DNA of 24,188 bases from CAYXZO01 sp964469505 (GCA_964469505.1 CAYXZO010000035.1:1-24188); one strand, 5' to 3'. Numbered from the stretch's first letter, positions 14,530 through 22,696 are shown. Translations and numbers: made by a program. Notes: generated from the letters alone by a model not told the origin.

Positions 14530-14689
14530 TCGACCGGTTGAAAAGATTAATTGTATCTTCATCATATCTTTTCCTTGGAATCTTTAACAATAACCTCCAT
14601 CCCGGTCTCCAGCTTATGTCACTATTAATTAAGGGGAGTTTATATGTTTTTCTCACACACATAATCACCCAGTTTAAAGGAGCTTGCTT

Positions 14690-15259
14690 ATGCTGACAAA
14701 AGAGTTAAAGATTCCGAAATATCTATGGGAACTCCACGGTGAAAAAGCACGATTATCAACGGTAGTGATGGTATATGTCGTCGGACTGGCTGCATCTATG
14801 TTGTTTTTGATGAACTTGCTAACTGAGGTGAAAGACTTAACTTTGTGGAAAGTTATAATTTTATGGCTCCTTTATTTTGATATCGCCGGTGGAGTGGTGG
14901 CTAATCTGTCATCATCAACGAACTCATATTATCGTGACAAAAAAGGGTTAAGAATTATCTTCCTGGTGGTGCATGTGATTCATCCTCTATTGTTTTCACT
15001 GATTTTTCCTGATATGTATCCATACTTCAGTTTCATGTTCCTTTACACCATAGCCGTTGCTTTCCTGGTAAATTCATTGAAAGACATTGAGTTACAGCAG
15101 AATATAGCATCCTCCTTGGTAGTAATTGGCATAGTGATATCAATGTTCTTCAAACATAATTTGGTCGTTCTATACTCCGTAGCACCACTGTTTATGCTTA
15201 AACTGGGTTTGGGTTTCGCCGTCAGAAGACCATCATTTGTACAACTAAATGGTGATTAA
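14690..15259 (+). CDS. Six-TM membrane protein of unknown function
   Basis: I do not recognise a named family. The 189-residue protein has hydrophobic segments at about 23-45, 52-72, 87-106, 111-130, 138-154 and 158-177. A conserved-looking 'YFDIAGGVVANLSSSTNSYY' stretch ends span 2, and the C-terminus is short and polar. The ATG at 14690 follows AAAGGAG (14676-14682) with seven-base spacing, better than the TTG two codons upstream. It stands alone, 160 bp after pepP and 180 bp before an outer-membrane barrel gene. The gene and both flanks are visibly AT-richer than their neighbours, which could mean a separate origin. Confidence 0.8.
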   Translation: MLTKELKIPKYLWELHGEKARLSTVVMVYVVGLAASMLFLMNLLTEVKDLTLWKVIILWLLYFDIAGGVVANLSSSTNSYYRDKKGLRIIFLVVHVIHPLLFSLIFPDMYPYFSFMFLYTIAVAFLVNSLKDIELQQNIASSLVVIGIVISMFFKHNLVVLYSVAPLFMLKLGLGFAVRRPSFVQLNGD

Positions 15260-15292
15260 TGATTAATTGGTTATATGCTTGGGATGGACAAA

Positions 15293-15322
15293 TTGCTTTA
15301 TCATAATTTCAGATTGTATATA
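15293..15322 (+). promoter_or_regulatory. Possible promoter of the barrel-ABC operon
   Basis: TTGCTT (15293-15298) and TATATA (15317-15322) are spaced by 18 bp in an AT-rich gap, leaving a leader of about 110 bases before the start at 15440. The match is moderate and many FCB bacteria use a different -35 type, so this is tentative. Confidence 0.3.
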
Positions 15323-15439
15323 TATCGCAAGCATTACACGGAAAGTAATTTTAACAAAATGGCCAATGGCAATCTGATTTAATGACGGAAGATCAACTTC
15401 TCGTATCTAACTTTCGCCAGAATACTGAAATGATGTCCA

Positions 15440-16510
15440 ATGCGTAATCGGTTTTTAAGAGGTGTGATAAAAGAATCACTTACATTGTTGTTGGGAGTAA
15501 TGCCACTGTTGGCTGGTGATTTACCTATAACCTGGGATAATCGCTTGTTAGTGCTGGCACAATTAAATCTTTCTGAACGGACAGGATCATTGCAGGGTGG
15601 AGATCTGCTCTTGATGAAATATCACGTGGGGACGCTGGAAAGTGCCGAGTTTTATGTCCAAGCAGGCGGTCTATTCCATCTCGCTGAACATAGTCATGAA
15701 GCTTCCTGGTATCGCGCCTATGTGGGCTGGTCACGGACGCAGGATGAACTCCGCCTTGGTTTGCAGCGGCTGGCCTTTGGACCGGTCCGTCTGTTGCGGG
15801 TCTTCCAGTGGTTTGACACGCTGGACCCCCGGGATCCCTTTCGGCTTTCCGAAGGAGTCAAAGCGCTGCTTTACCGCCGGGGGGTAGGTGAGGCTGCCGA
15901 ATTTTGGTCCTGGATCATTTACGATCATCTCCCGTGGCCCCATGCGGTCCCGGGAGATTACTGGCAAACCGGTGGCCGCTATCAATTCTACATGGGGCAG
16001 AGTGAAATGGGGCTTACCGTGCATCAAGTACGACCTTCTAGCATATCAGACCCGCCTACCGTCACACGAGTTGCCATAGATGCCCGATGGGATTTGCTGG
16101 CCGAGGTGTACCTGGAAGTCTTTGGCGAACGTTTCCACCTGGATTCGGGGGCGGGCGAGCGAATCCAGGGGACCGTAGGATTGAGCTACACTTGGCCTTA
16201 CGGCAACGGCTGGTACACCGGTTGGGAAACGAGCTGGTTTTGGGAAAATGGTCAAGAGTTGCGTCTGTTCCACGCTCTGCAGGTCTCATACCCCTTAGGT
16301 TTTTTTGACCAACTCCAACTGATAGGTTTCTATTATACGGGGAATTCTTTCTGGTACTTGGCCTGGACCCGCACGCTTGATCATTGGCTTCTCAGTCTGG
16401 CATTGGGAGGAAGCTCGTCCGCAACAATTCCCCTTACCTTCGGAACCCAGGACTCTTTTGCCGAATGGTCTTCCGCTACTTTGTTACTCTTCGGGGAATA
16501 TATCTTTTAA
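15440..16510 (+). CDS. Outer-membrane beta-barrel protein, function unknown
   Basis: The 356-residue protein has a signal peptide (about 1-26, ending PLLAG) and alternating amphipathic strands throughout. It ends LLLFGEYIF with the terminal Phe typical of barrels that use the BAM machinery. 'RLGLQRLAFGPVRLLRVFQ' followed by 'DTLDPRDPFRLSEGVKALLYRRG' resembles the 'GRQ..WG......P.D.fnp......G' signature of DUF1302-like barrels. No ribosome site is seen before ATG 15440, but alternative ATGs nearby stop at once. It is the first gene of a run with an ABC ATPase, two permeases and a LolA-like protein, which suggests it serves as their outer-membrane partner; that link is inference. Confidence 0.8.
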   Translation: MRNRFLRGVIKESLTLLLGVMPLLAGDLPITWDNRLLVLAQLNLSERTGSLQGGDLLLMKYHVGTLESAEFYVQAGGLFHLAEHSHEASWYRAYVGWSRTQDELRLGLQRLAFGPVRLLRVFQWFDTLDPRDPFRLSEGVKALLYRRGVGEAAEFWSWIIYDHLPWPHAVPGDYWQTGGRYQFYMGQSEMGLTVHQVRPSSISDPPTVTRVAIDARWDLLAEVYLEVFGERFHLDSGAGERIQGTVGLSYTWPYGNGWYTGWETSWFWENGQELRLFHALQVSYPLGFFDQLQLIGFYYTGNSFWYLAWTRTLDHWLLSLALGGSSSATIPLTFGTQDSFAEWSSATLLLFGEYIF

Positions 16511-16623
16511 ACGGATATGGACACACTTGTGGGGTGGAAGTTTTTGAATCGCAAGGTCCCTTTCTGGAAAACAGGAAAAAAAATAGAGCTTTGGCTTAAG
16601 TTTATCCCTGGAGGGAGGAAGTT

Positions 16624-17331
16624 TTGACACCTACTAATGATTCCCAGGAAGTAGTAATCACCCGGCGACTGGAAAAGATTTACCGTACCGATGGGAGTGA
16701 ATGTCGGGCGTTGCGGGGTGTAGATCTGGTGATCCAGCGGGGGGAATTCACCGGTCTGGTAGGCCCCAGCGGTTCCGGAAAGACTACGTTGTTGAACATC
16801 ATCGGGGCCCTGGATAAACCGACTGCCGGAGAAGTGTTGACTTTAGATCACGACATCGCCCGACTTTCTGCCACTGCCGCGGCCCATTTACGCAGTCGTA
16901 AACTGGGCTTCATCTTTCAAACCTTCAACCTTCTGCCGGTTTACACGGTTTTCGAGAATGTGGAATTTCCGCTGCTGTTGTTGGGAGTCAAAGAGCCGGA
17001 ACGCTCCCGGCGGGTTATGGAAGTGTTGGAATGGGTTGGGTTGACGGACAAGCGCAACTATCGTCCTTCCCAGCTTTCAGGAGGGGAAGCCCAACGGACC
17101 GCCGTGGCCCGGGCCATGGTCAAGAATCCGGAGCTGATTCTGGCCGATGAACCCACCGCTAACCTGGACAGCGAAAATTCCTTGAATATTCTGGAAACCA
17201 TGCAACGCTGGAATGTGGAGCGGGGTACTACCTTTCTGTTCGCCACCCATGACGAGAAGGTGATTCGCTTTCTTAAACGCCGGATCACCCTGGTGGACGG
17301 ACAGGTAAGCCGGGACGAGCAGGTTGCTTAA
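16624..17331 (+). CDS. ABC transporter ATP-binding protein, LolD/MacB type
   Basis: The 235-residue ATPase has Walker A GPSGSGKT (47-54), Q-loop Gln99 (FQTFNLLP), signature LSGGEAQR (151-158), Walker B LILADE (171-176) and switch His209 (ATHD). The FNLLP and ALDKPTAGEV blocks are typical of the LolD/MacB group, which powers mechanotransmission-type export rather than import. The start is TTG 16624 right after a purine-rich GGAGGGAGGAAG (16611-16621); no ATG is available in frame before the conserved domain. The gene is six bases ahead of the first permease. The signature has Glu in place of the usual Gln (LSGGQ), a tolerated variant. Confidence 0.95.
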   Translation: MTPTNDSQEVVITRRLEKIYRTDGSECRALRGVDLVIQRGEFTGLVGPSGSGKTTLLNIIGALDKPTAGEVLTLDHDIARLSATAAAHLRSRKLGFIFQTFNLLPVYTVFENVEFPLLLLGVKEPERSRRVMEVLEWVGLTDKRNYRPSQLSGGEAQRTAVARAMVKNPELILADEPTANLDSENSLNILETMQRWNVERGTTFLFATHDEKVIRFLKRRITLVDGQVSRDEQVA

Positions 17332-17337
17332 ACCATA

Positions 17338-18519
17338 ATGTTAAAAATTCTCCTGCACCTGGTATTTAGAAATCTCAAGGGCAGCGGTCTGCGCACTTTT
17401 CTCAATACCCTGGTGTTGTCCATGGCATATGTGATGTTGCTTTTCAGCCAAGGGCTGTATCAAGGCTGGCACCGCCAGGCCCTCAAGGAATTGGAGGACA
17501 CTTTTTACGGTAACGGGTGGTTAGTGGCACCGAATTATGACCGCTACGAAATGGTGGCCATCGAGGATTTCCGGCAAAAGGTACCGGCTACTTTGCAAAC
17601 CGCTGTACAACAGGACCGATTGATTCCCTTGTTGTTGCACCCGGGTGTGGTGTCCCCGCATCGGCGCCTGCAAAATGTATTACTCATAGGTATTCCAGCG
17701 TCTCAGGAAGCGCTATCCCTGCCTACGACGGTTCTTGCGGAAAGCAAGGGTAATGTTTTACCGACTTTTATAGGTGAGGGCACGGCCCGCAGGTTTCAGT
17801 TGCATCCCGGGGATACTTTGATGCTGGAGTGGAGGGATACGGAGGGAGCCCTAGATGCCCGGGAGCTATATATCGCCCGAGTGGTGACCAGCTCTATTCC
17901 CATTATTCAAAACAACACCTTTTGGCTGCCACTCGATTCTTTGCGCAAAATGCTATCAGCACCGCAAGCTGCCACGATTTTGGTGGTGCCGCCTGGTAAT
18001 GAACCACCACCGGTTCCGGCGGGATGGCGGTTTATGTCTCTGGAGGAGTTAACCCGCGACCTGGAACAGTTAATTCGGATGAAATCCATCGGTTCTTATG
18101 TATTTTTATTCATTCTCCTGGCCATGGGCCTGCTGGCCATATTCGATACGCAGGTATTGTCAGTTTTTCGGCGGGTTAAGGAGATCGGTACTCTGCTGGC
18201 CCTGGGGATGACCAGAAAGCAACTGGTGGCGTTGTTTACGCTGGAAGGTACTGCCCAGGGATTTTTAGCCCTGGGGCTGAGCCTGGTTTGGGGGGCTCCC
18301 TTGTTGTTTGCGGCGCAGCGGTTCGGGATCCCGCTACCGGCCCAAACTTCTTCTTTCGGTATTGTAATCGGTAAGGCGCTGTATCCTGAGTTCGGTCTGG
18401 CCCTGGTTGGAGGTGGAGCGCTACTCATCATGGTGGCGGTGACCGTAGTGAGTTACTGGCCGGTACGGCGCCTGGCTCAATTGGAACCATCCCAGGCCCT
18501 GCGCAAAGGATCTTTATGA
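17338..18519 (+). CDS. ABC transporter permease, LolC/LolE/MacB type (first of two)
   Basis: The 393-residue permease has the family's layout: one N-terminal span (about 19-40), a large periplasmic domain (about 45-250) and three C-terminal spans forming an FtsX domain. The conserved coupling loop RRVKEIGTLLALGMTRKQL lies before the second of these. Such proteins extract or move lipoproteins and other periplasmic substrates using the partner ATPase. The start is six bases after the ATPase stop with no clear ribosome site, so it is probably translationally coupled. It overlaps the next gene by 4 bp (ATGA). The cargo is unknown; with a LolA-like protein downstream, a lipoprotein or lipid is plausible. 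Confidence 0.92.
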   Translation: MLKILLHLVFRNLKGSGLRTFLNTLVLSMAYVMLLFSQGLYQGWHRQALKELEDTFYGNGWLVAPNYDRYEMVAIEDFRQKVPATLQTAVQQDRLIPLLLHPGVVSPHRRLQNVLLIGIPASQEALSLPTTVLAESKGNVLPTFIGEGTARRFQLHPGDTLMLEWRDTEGALDARELYIARVVTSSIPIIQNNTFWLPLDSLRKMLSAPQAATILVVPPGNEPPPVPAGWRFMSLEELTRDLEQLIRMKSIGSYVFLFILLAMGLLAIFDTQVLSVFRRVKEIGTLLALGMTRKQLVALFTLEGTAQGFLALGLSLVWGAPLLFAAQRFGIPLPAQTSSFGIVIGKALYPEFGLALVGGGALLIMVAVTVVSYWPVRRLAQLEPSQALRKGSL

Positions 18520-19787
18520 TTTCCTTTCTGTTTCGAGCTCTTCTCCGGGATACAAACCGTAGCCTGCTGCCCGGACTGGTCATTGCTGTCGGGGTGGCTC
18601 TAAGCACTTTCATGGCGGGCTATCTGGAGGGGGTGTTTACTGGTTTTTTCGGCCGGATGGCAGCTTTGCAAACGGGCCACATAATGGTCATGACTCGGGG
18701 ATATTACCAGGCCCGAGCCCAGCTTCCCAACGATCTAGCTTTAACGGAGCTGGATAGCGTTAAAAAGTTGCTGACGGTCCGTTTCCCGCAACTGCAATGG
18801 GTGCCGCGGATCCGTTTTGCCGGTCTACTGGATGTACCTACCCCAGAGCGGGAAACGGCGCAACAAATGCCGGTGATGGGTTTGGGTATGGAGTTGTTGG
18901 ATGCTGCCAGTGGCGAGGAGGAACGCTTGCAATTGGATCGGGCATTGAAAGTGGGGACTTTACCCCGAAGCCCGGAGGAGATTCTGATAGGTAGTAAAGT
19001 GGCTGAACGCCTGCACCTGAATCCAGGGGGGGAAGTGACTTTTCTGGGCAGCGACACCAGCGGTGAGTTGAGCGTGGCAGCTCTGAGAGTGGCGGGAATC
19101 GTCCATTTCGGTGTTCAAAGTCTGGATCGAAACCTGATAGTGTTGGATATAACTGAAGCGCAAACCATTCTGGGAATGGATGACGCTGCCGGAGAGTTGC
19201 TGGGTTATTTCAAAGATGGATTGTTCCATGCGGAGGAAGGGGAAAAAATTGCTGGAGATATTGCTTCCCTGACCCTGGGTAACTTTCCCCAGTCGCTAAT
19301 AGCGGTACCCATGAATCGCCAGGAAGAATTAATGGAATATTTCACCTATCTCGATCAGGCTAAAGGGATCATGCTGTTCTTGCTGTTGGTAGTCATGGTA
19401 ACGGTATTGTGGAACGCGGCTTTGATTTCAGGATTACGGCGCCACCGGGAGTTCGGTATCCGCTTGGCCCTGGGGGAGAGCCATCGACATTTATACGCCA
19501 CTATTATAGTGGAAGGGGTGTTACTAGCAGCCATGGCTACCGTTGTAGGAGCTGCTGTGGGGCTGGCGGGGGCTTATTATCTTCAAGTACACGGTTTTGA
19601 TGTCTCCGAGTATATGCGCCAGGCTGAGGTGATTTTCCCGGAAATCCTACGAGCCAGAATAACCCCCGGCACCGTTTTTTGGGGAGCGGTTCCTGGATTT
19701 ATAGCCGCAGCTTTGGGCTCCGCCTTGGCGGGGAGGCGCATTTTCAAACGGGAAACCGCTTCTTTGATGCGGGAGTTATCGGTATGA
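18516..19787 (+). CDS. ABC transporter permease, LolC/LolE/MacB type (second of two)
   Basis: This 423-residue protein has the same 1+3 span topology as the preceding gene, with an N-terminal span (LVIAVGVALSTFMAGYLEG), a periplasmic domain of about 240 residues and a C-terminal FtsX domain. That domain contains RRHREFGIRLALGESHRHLY. The two permeases probably form a heterodimer on the single ATPase, as LolC and LolE do on LolD. The start overlaps the preceding stop by 4 bp, and its own stop overlaps the next ATG by 4 bp (19784-19787), so the four genes from 16624 to 20539 form a tightly coupled unit. Confidence 0.92.
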   Translation: MISFLFRALLRDTNRSLLPGLVIAVGVALSTFMAGYLEGVFTGFFGRMAALQTGHIMVMTRGYYQARAQLPNDLALTELDSVKKLLTVRFPQLQWVPRIRFAGLLDVPTPERETAQQMPVMGLGMELLDAASGEEERLQLDRALKVGTLPRSPEEILIGSKVAERLHLNPGGEVTFLGSDTSGELSVAALRVAGIVHFGVQSLDRNLIVLDITEAQTILGMDDAAGELLGYFKDGLFHAEEGEKIAGDIASLTLGNFPQSLIAVPMNRQEELMEYFTYLDQAKGIMLFLLLVVMVTVLWNAALISGLRRHREFGIRLALGESHRHLYATIIVEGVLLAAMATVVGAAVGLAGAYYLQVHGFDVSEYMRQAEVIFPEILRARITPGTVFWGAVPGFIAAALGSALAGRRIFKRETASLMRELSV

Positions 19788-20539
19788 GAATTCTGATAGG
19801 TGCGCTTTTGTCCGTTTTGCTGATTACGTCAGAGGCATGGGGGCAAGGCATAGACGTCTCCCGCATTTTGCAGCGGCTGGATCAGAATCTCTATTTGGAA
19901 CGGGCCCGCTTGGAGGCCGAGCTGGTAGTCAATCAGTCAAATAAAAGCCATCATTACCGACTCGAGATTTTCATACAGGGCCCGGATACCGCACTAGTGG
20001 TTTTTAAAGCACCGGCCACCGCTCGGGGGCGTAAATGGCTGAAATTGGGATCGCGTTTATGGCTGTATTTTCCGGAACCGGTGGACCGAATAATTACGGT
20101 GGCGGGACACATGCTACGGCGCAACGTCCTGGGGTCTGATATGACCTATTCGGATCTGACCGCCAACCCCAAATTGGGGCGGGACTATCGGGCTACTGTG
20201 GTCGCTCAGGATACGCTTAAGGGTAGGCCCTGTTGGGTATTAGAGCTGACGGCCCGTCGTCGAGGCCTGAGTTATCCCCGCCGAAAGGTGTGGGTTGACC
20301 AGGAGCGCTTTTTGCCGTTGCGGGAGGAACGCTTCGGCAAAAGCGGCAGGTTGCTGGAACGTATCCAAATCACCAAGGTGGAAAAAATCGACCAGCGGTG
20401 GTGGCCCACGGAACTGGTAATCAAGAACACCCTGGTGAAGGGCAAGGGGACCTGGTATCGCGTACACTCTCTGGAGCTGAACCCAAGCTGGCCGGATTAT
20501 ATTTTTTCCAAGCAGGGGCTCAGATCTAATAAATTTTAA
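19784..20539 (+). CDS. Outer-membrane lipoprotein-sorting protein (LolA-like)
   Basis: The 251-residue protein has a signal peptide (MRILIGALLSVLLITSEAWG) and a LolA/LolB-type half-barrel. It includes ARGRKWLKLGSRLWLYFPEP, the GSDMTYSDL block typical of the LolA-like 'outer membrane lipoprotein-sorting' family, and RRKVWVDQERFLPLREE. Members are thought to carry hydrophobic cargo across the periplasm. I use ATG 19784, which overlaps the permease stop as ATGA; a longer frame from 19679 would add 35 residues lying inside the permease gene and would lose the signal peptide. Its coupling to a LolCDE-like transporter and a barrel suggests one envelope-spanning export route. Confidence 0.88.
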   Translation: MRILIGALLSVLLITSEAWGQGIDVSRILQRLDQNLYLERARLEAELVVNQSNKSHHYRLEIFIQGPDTALVVFKAPATARGRKWLKLGSRLWLYFPEPVDRIITVAGHMLRRNVLGSDMTYSDLTANPKLGRDYRATVVAQDTLKGRPCWVLELTARRRGLSYPRRKVWVDQERFLPLREERFGKSGRLLERIQITKVEKIDQRWWPTELVIKNTLVKGKGTWYRVHSLELNPSWPDYIFSKQGLRSNKF

Positions 20540-20644
20540 AGCCTGACGGCTTAAGCTGGACAGGCTGTTTTGAGTATTGAACCACTTTTGGGTGCCGTCA
20601 ACGAGGTTCTTGGATATGATCAGAATCGGCAGGAAACGGGAGAG

Positions 20645-21529
20645 ATGCGAAAAGTATTAGTGGCCGGAGCCACCGGTTATCTCGGTAAACACGTAGTACA
20701 GGCTTTCAAGGAACAGGGCTTCTGGGTCCGGGCCCTGGCTCGGAATCCTAATAAATTGAGTGTCCAGGGACCCTTCTTAGAACCTGCTGTGGATCGCTAC
20801 CTGGATGACGTTTTTGTAGGCCAGGTGACCCAACCCGAAACTTTGACGGGGTTATGCCGGGATATAGAAATCGTATTTTCCTCCATTGGTATCACTCGTC
20901 AGCGGGACAAGCTCACTTTCCGCGAAGTTGACTATCAGGGGAATGTGAACATTTTGAAAGAAGCGCTCAAAGCGGGCGTGCGGAAATTCATTTTCGTTTC
21001 CGTTTTCCAAGGACAGCGGTTCACTCATCTGGCGGGCATCAGGGCTAGGGAGGATTTCGTCACTGAATTGGCCTCCGCGGGGTTGGAGTACACAGTTATC
21101 AGGCCAACCGGCTATTATTCTGATATGAGCGAGTTTCTACGCATGGCGGAGTATGGGTGTGTATTTCTCATCGGTAGGGGAGATAATCGTATGAACCCTA
21201 TCCATGGAAAGGACCTGGCGGAAGTTTGCGTAGCGGCAGTGGATGATGAACAGGTTGAAGTCCCAGTAGGTGGGCCCCAGGTATTTAGCTATCGCCAGAT
21301 CGCTGAGCTGGCTTTTAAAGTATTGCACAAGCCGGTTCGGATAACTTCCCTTAGTCCACGGTTTTTAAATTTCAGTGCCCAGGTGATACGTCCCTTCTCT
21401 GCTTTAGGCGCGGACCTTATTCAATTCATGATGACTGCCATGACCAATGAGGGGATTGCTCCCCAGTATGGGGTTAATACTCTGGAATGCTATTATCGGG
21501 AATTATCGAGCGGGTCCAGTAATATCTAA
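20645..21529 (+). CDS. NmrA-like / atypical SDR NAD(P)-binding protein
   Basis: The 294-residue protein begins MRKVLVAGATGYLGKHVV, with a GxxGxxG nucleotide-binding loop (Gly8, Gly11, Gly14) at the very N-terminus. It continues as a Rossmann fold of the atypical SDR/NmrA group (FSSIGITRQ, FIFVSVFQ, RPTGYYSDM, MNPIHGKDLA). The Tyr-x3-Lys catalytic pair is not evident, as is usual in this group. I choose ATG 20645 because GGGAGAG lies just before it and the fold starts directly; a TTG at 20570 would add 25 residues without family support. It may be read through from the transporter operon 105 bp upstream. The substrate is unknown. Confidence 0.85.
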   Translation: MRKVLVAGATGYLGKHVVQAFKEQGFWVRALARNPNKLSVQGPFLEPAVDRYLDDVFVGQVTQPETLTGLCRDIEIVFSSIGITRQRDKLTFREVDYQGNVNILKEALKAGVRKFIFVSVFQGQRFTHLAGIRAREDFVTELASAGLEYTVIRPTGYYSDMSEFLRMAEYGCVFLIGRGDNRMNPIHGKDLAEVCVAAVDDEQVEVPVGGPQVFSYRQIAELAFKVLHKPVRITSLSPRFLNFSAQVIRPFSALGADLIQFMMTAMTNEGIAPQYGVNTLECYYRELSSGSSNI

Positions 21530-21553
21530 GCTTGTAGGTGGATATGTGGTGGA

Positions 21554-21898
21554 TCAAGTTTGATCAGACTTATGACGATAAGCTAATACTTTAACCCTTT
21601 CCAGCGTCACCAAACCTTCGTCGATCATTTTATCCAGCTCAGGCAGGAATTCGTTGATTTTTTCCTCAGCGTCCACGATTTCCACCACCACTGGTAAATC
21701 TTCCGAGAGCCACAGCACTTTGGAGGTGTGGATGCGGCTATTGGCTCCGAAGCCAAGAAAGCCCCGTAGTACCGTGGCTCCTGCTAGTCCTTTTTCCCGG
21801 GCTAGCTCCACGATCACTTCGTACAATGGTTTCCCGCCGACCTTATCGCTTTCGCCGATAAAGATGCGTAACAGATAGGCTTCCGAGGGTAGTTGCAT
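21554..21898 (-). CDS. DUF190 family PII-like protein
   Basis: The 114-residue protein (MQLPSEAYLLRIFIGESDKV...) has the DUF190 layout: LRIFIGE.., LYEVIVELAREKGLAGATVLRG, then a C-terminal VEIVD..EKI..FLPELD segment. This gives a small ferredoxin-like PII-type fold. Genes of this family are very often next to crcB, and a fluoride-linked role is suspected but not established. Two starts are possible. ATG 21916 overlaps the crcB stop as ATGA, while ATG 21898 has AAGGAG nine bases upstream. I prefer 21898 and treat the ATGA as re-initiation potential. It is the second gene of the fluoride-riboswitch operon. Confidence 0.85.
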   Translation of the reverse strand: MQLPSEAYLLRIFIGESDKVGGKPLYEVIVELAREKGLAGATVLRGFLGFGANSRIHTSKVLWLSEDLPVVVEIVDAEEKINEFLPELDKMIDEGLVTLERVKVLAYRHKSDQT

Positions 21899-21912
21899 GT
21901 GCCGATTCTCCT

Positions 21913-22290
21913 TCATATCAGCCGCCCCAGGGTAATTCCGGCGAACAAGGCTACGAATCCCAGACCGTTCTGTATGGCCAAATTAGCGGCGGCGTATAAC
22001 CATTCTGCGGAACGCAGCATTTCGCCGGTTTCGATGATCAGCGTGGAAAAGGTAGTAAAAGCACCCATAAAACCGACTAAAACTACAGTCCGTATTTCGC
22101 CAGCGACAAACCAGCGGTTCTCAAAAATGGACCAGATGAAACCGGCTAAAAAACAACCGAGGAGGTTAACCGCTACCGTGCCCCAGGGAAACGAAGCGCC
22201 GTCCAGTCTTTGTACTAATCCAACTATCCCGTAACGTGCCAGAGTGCCTAACCCGCCTGCCACTGCTAGCCAGATGAGCTTGTGTGACAT
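21913..22290 (-). CDS. crcB: Fluoride exporter CrcB (Fluc)
   Basis: CrcB forms a dual-topology dimeric channel in the inner membrane that lets toxic fluoride leave the cell. The 125-residue protein has four membrane spans and the family hallmarks: AGGLGTLARYGI at the N-terminus, GTVAVNLLGCFLAGF with the pore Asn, and GFMGAFTTFST with the Phe-box. Only one crcB is present, so it should act as a homodimer in antiparallel form. The ATG at 22290 has AAAGGAAC nine bases upstream. A fluoride riboswitch about 95 bases upstream gives independent support for function and regulation. It is followed by a DUF190 gene with an ATGA overlap. Confidence 0.95.
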   Translation of the reverse strand: MSHKLIWLAVAGGLGTLARYGIVGLVQRLDGASFPWGTVAVNLLGCFLAGFIWSIFENRWFVAGEIRTVVLVGFMGAFTTFSTLIIETGEMLRSAEWLYAAANLAIQNGLGFVALFAGITLGRLI

Positions 22291-22330
22291 ATCCGAAGTT
22301 CCTTTGTCTGTTCCGAACCAATTCCTCCTT

Positions 22331-22380
22331 AAAAAACCATTCTCTCACGGGCTGGTCATACTACCCGCCCGTTTATGGGC
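22331..22380 (-). terminator. Expression platform of the fluoride riboswitch (terminator-like)
   Basis: On the minus strand ACGGGC (22372-22367) pairs with GCCCGT (22352-22347). CCAT/ATGG can add an outer segment, and TTTTTT follows (22336-22331). GCCC-ATAAAC-GGGC just after the aptamer offers a competing hairpin. The layout suggests transcription termination in the absence of fluoride, with the internal loop making the terminator imperfect. Confidence 0.45.
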
Positions 22381-22385
22381 TTTAA

Positions 22386-22437
22386 CGGTAGGAGTCATCA
22401 GCCTAGCCTGGGCGTTTGTGGGGGACTCCATCCCCGA
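22386..22437 (-). promoter_or_regulatory. Fluoride riboswitch (crcB motif)
   Basis: Read on the minus strand, GGGGATGGAGTCCCC (22435-22421) is followed by CACAAACGCCC, a short loop and GGCTGATGACTCCTACC (22403-22387). This matches the crcB aptamer: P1 GGGG/CCCC closing AUGGAGU, an ACAAACGCCC linker, P2 GCC/GGC, and the invariant CUGAUG..UCCUAC-type 3' end. The pseudoknot GGAGT/ACTCC is complementary here, as it is with different bases in the Thermotoga aptamer as I remember it. It lies directly upstream of crcB. Confidence 0.93.
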
Positions 22438-22584
22438 AACGGGGCGGAAAGTATCCGAGAAAAGGGGAAAGGCAAGGTGAATTGGGGGGAGTGGTTGAAT
22501 GGAGGACCGATGAACAGTGGCCAGCGAAGGGGGGAAGACATGAGGATGGGGAGGTAGAGAATTGGACTATGTCATGATGCAATA

Positions 22585-22671
22585 AATAACCTTGTAATTC
22601 TAAAATAAACAATTAGAATAATCCTTGTGATACTAAAAGCAATATTAGGGAATAACCTTGAGATTCTAAAA
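22585..22671 (+). repeat. Three 33-bp-spaced iterons upstream of the second ATPase gene
   Basis: CCTTGTAATTCTAAAA (22590-22605, counting the preceding C), CCTTGTGATACTAAAA (22623-22638) and CCTTGAGATTCTAAAA (22656-22671) share the consensus CCTTG-WR-ATWCTAAAA. Their starts are exactly 33 bp apart, about three DNA turns. Each is preceded by AATAA or AATAAT. The first unit also has an internal inverted repeat ATTCTA (22597-22602) / TAGAAT (22614-22619). The last copy ends 25 bp before the ATPase start at 22697. Confidence 0.85.
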
Positions 22672-22696
22672 ATCAGTTTTGGTTGGAGCTGCGGAC

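Noticed and set aside
14573..14589. CCTTGGAATCTTTAAC as another copy of the ATPase-linked motif
   Set aside because: It matches only CCTTG plus ATCT loosely, is single and lies beside no ATPase; it is likely chance.
22166..22557. Short frames over the fluoride riboswitch region (22166-22348 minus, 22375-22557 plus)
   Set aside because: They overlap crcB or the aptamer and terminator and show no protein family features.
22585..22671. Start of a CRISPR array
   Set aside because: The conserved part is only about 16 bp with diverged copies, the period is 33 bp so spacers would be 17 bp, and there are no cas genes.
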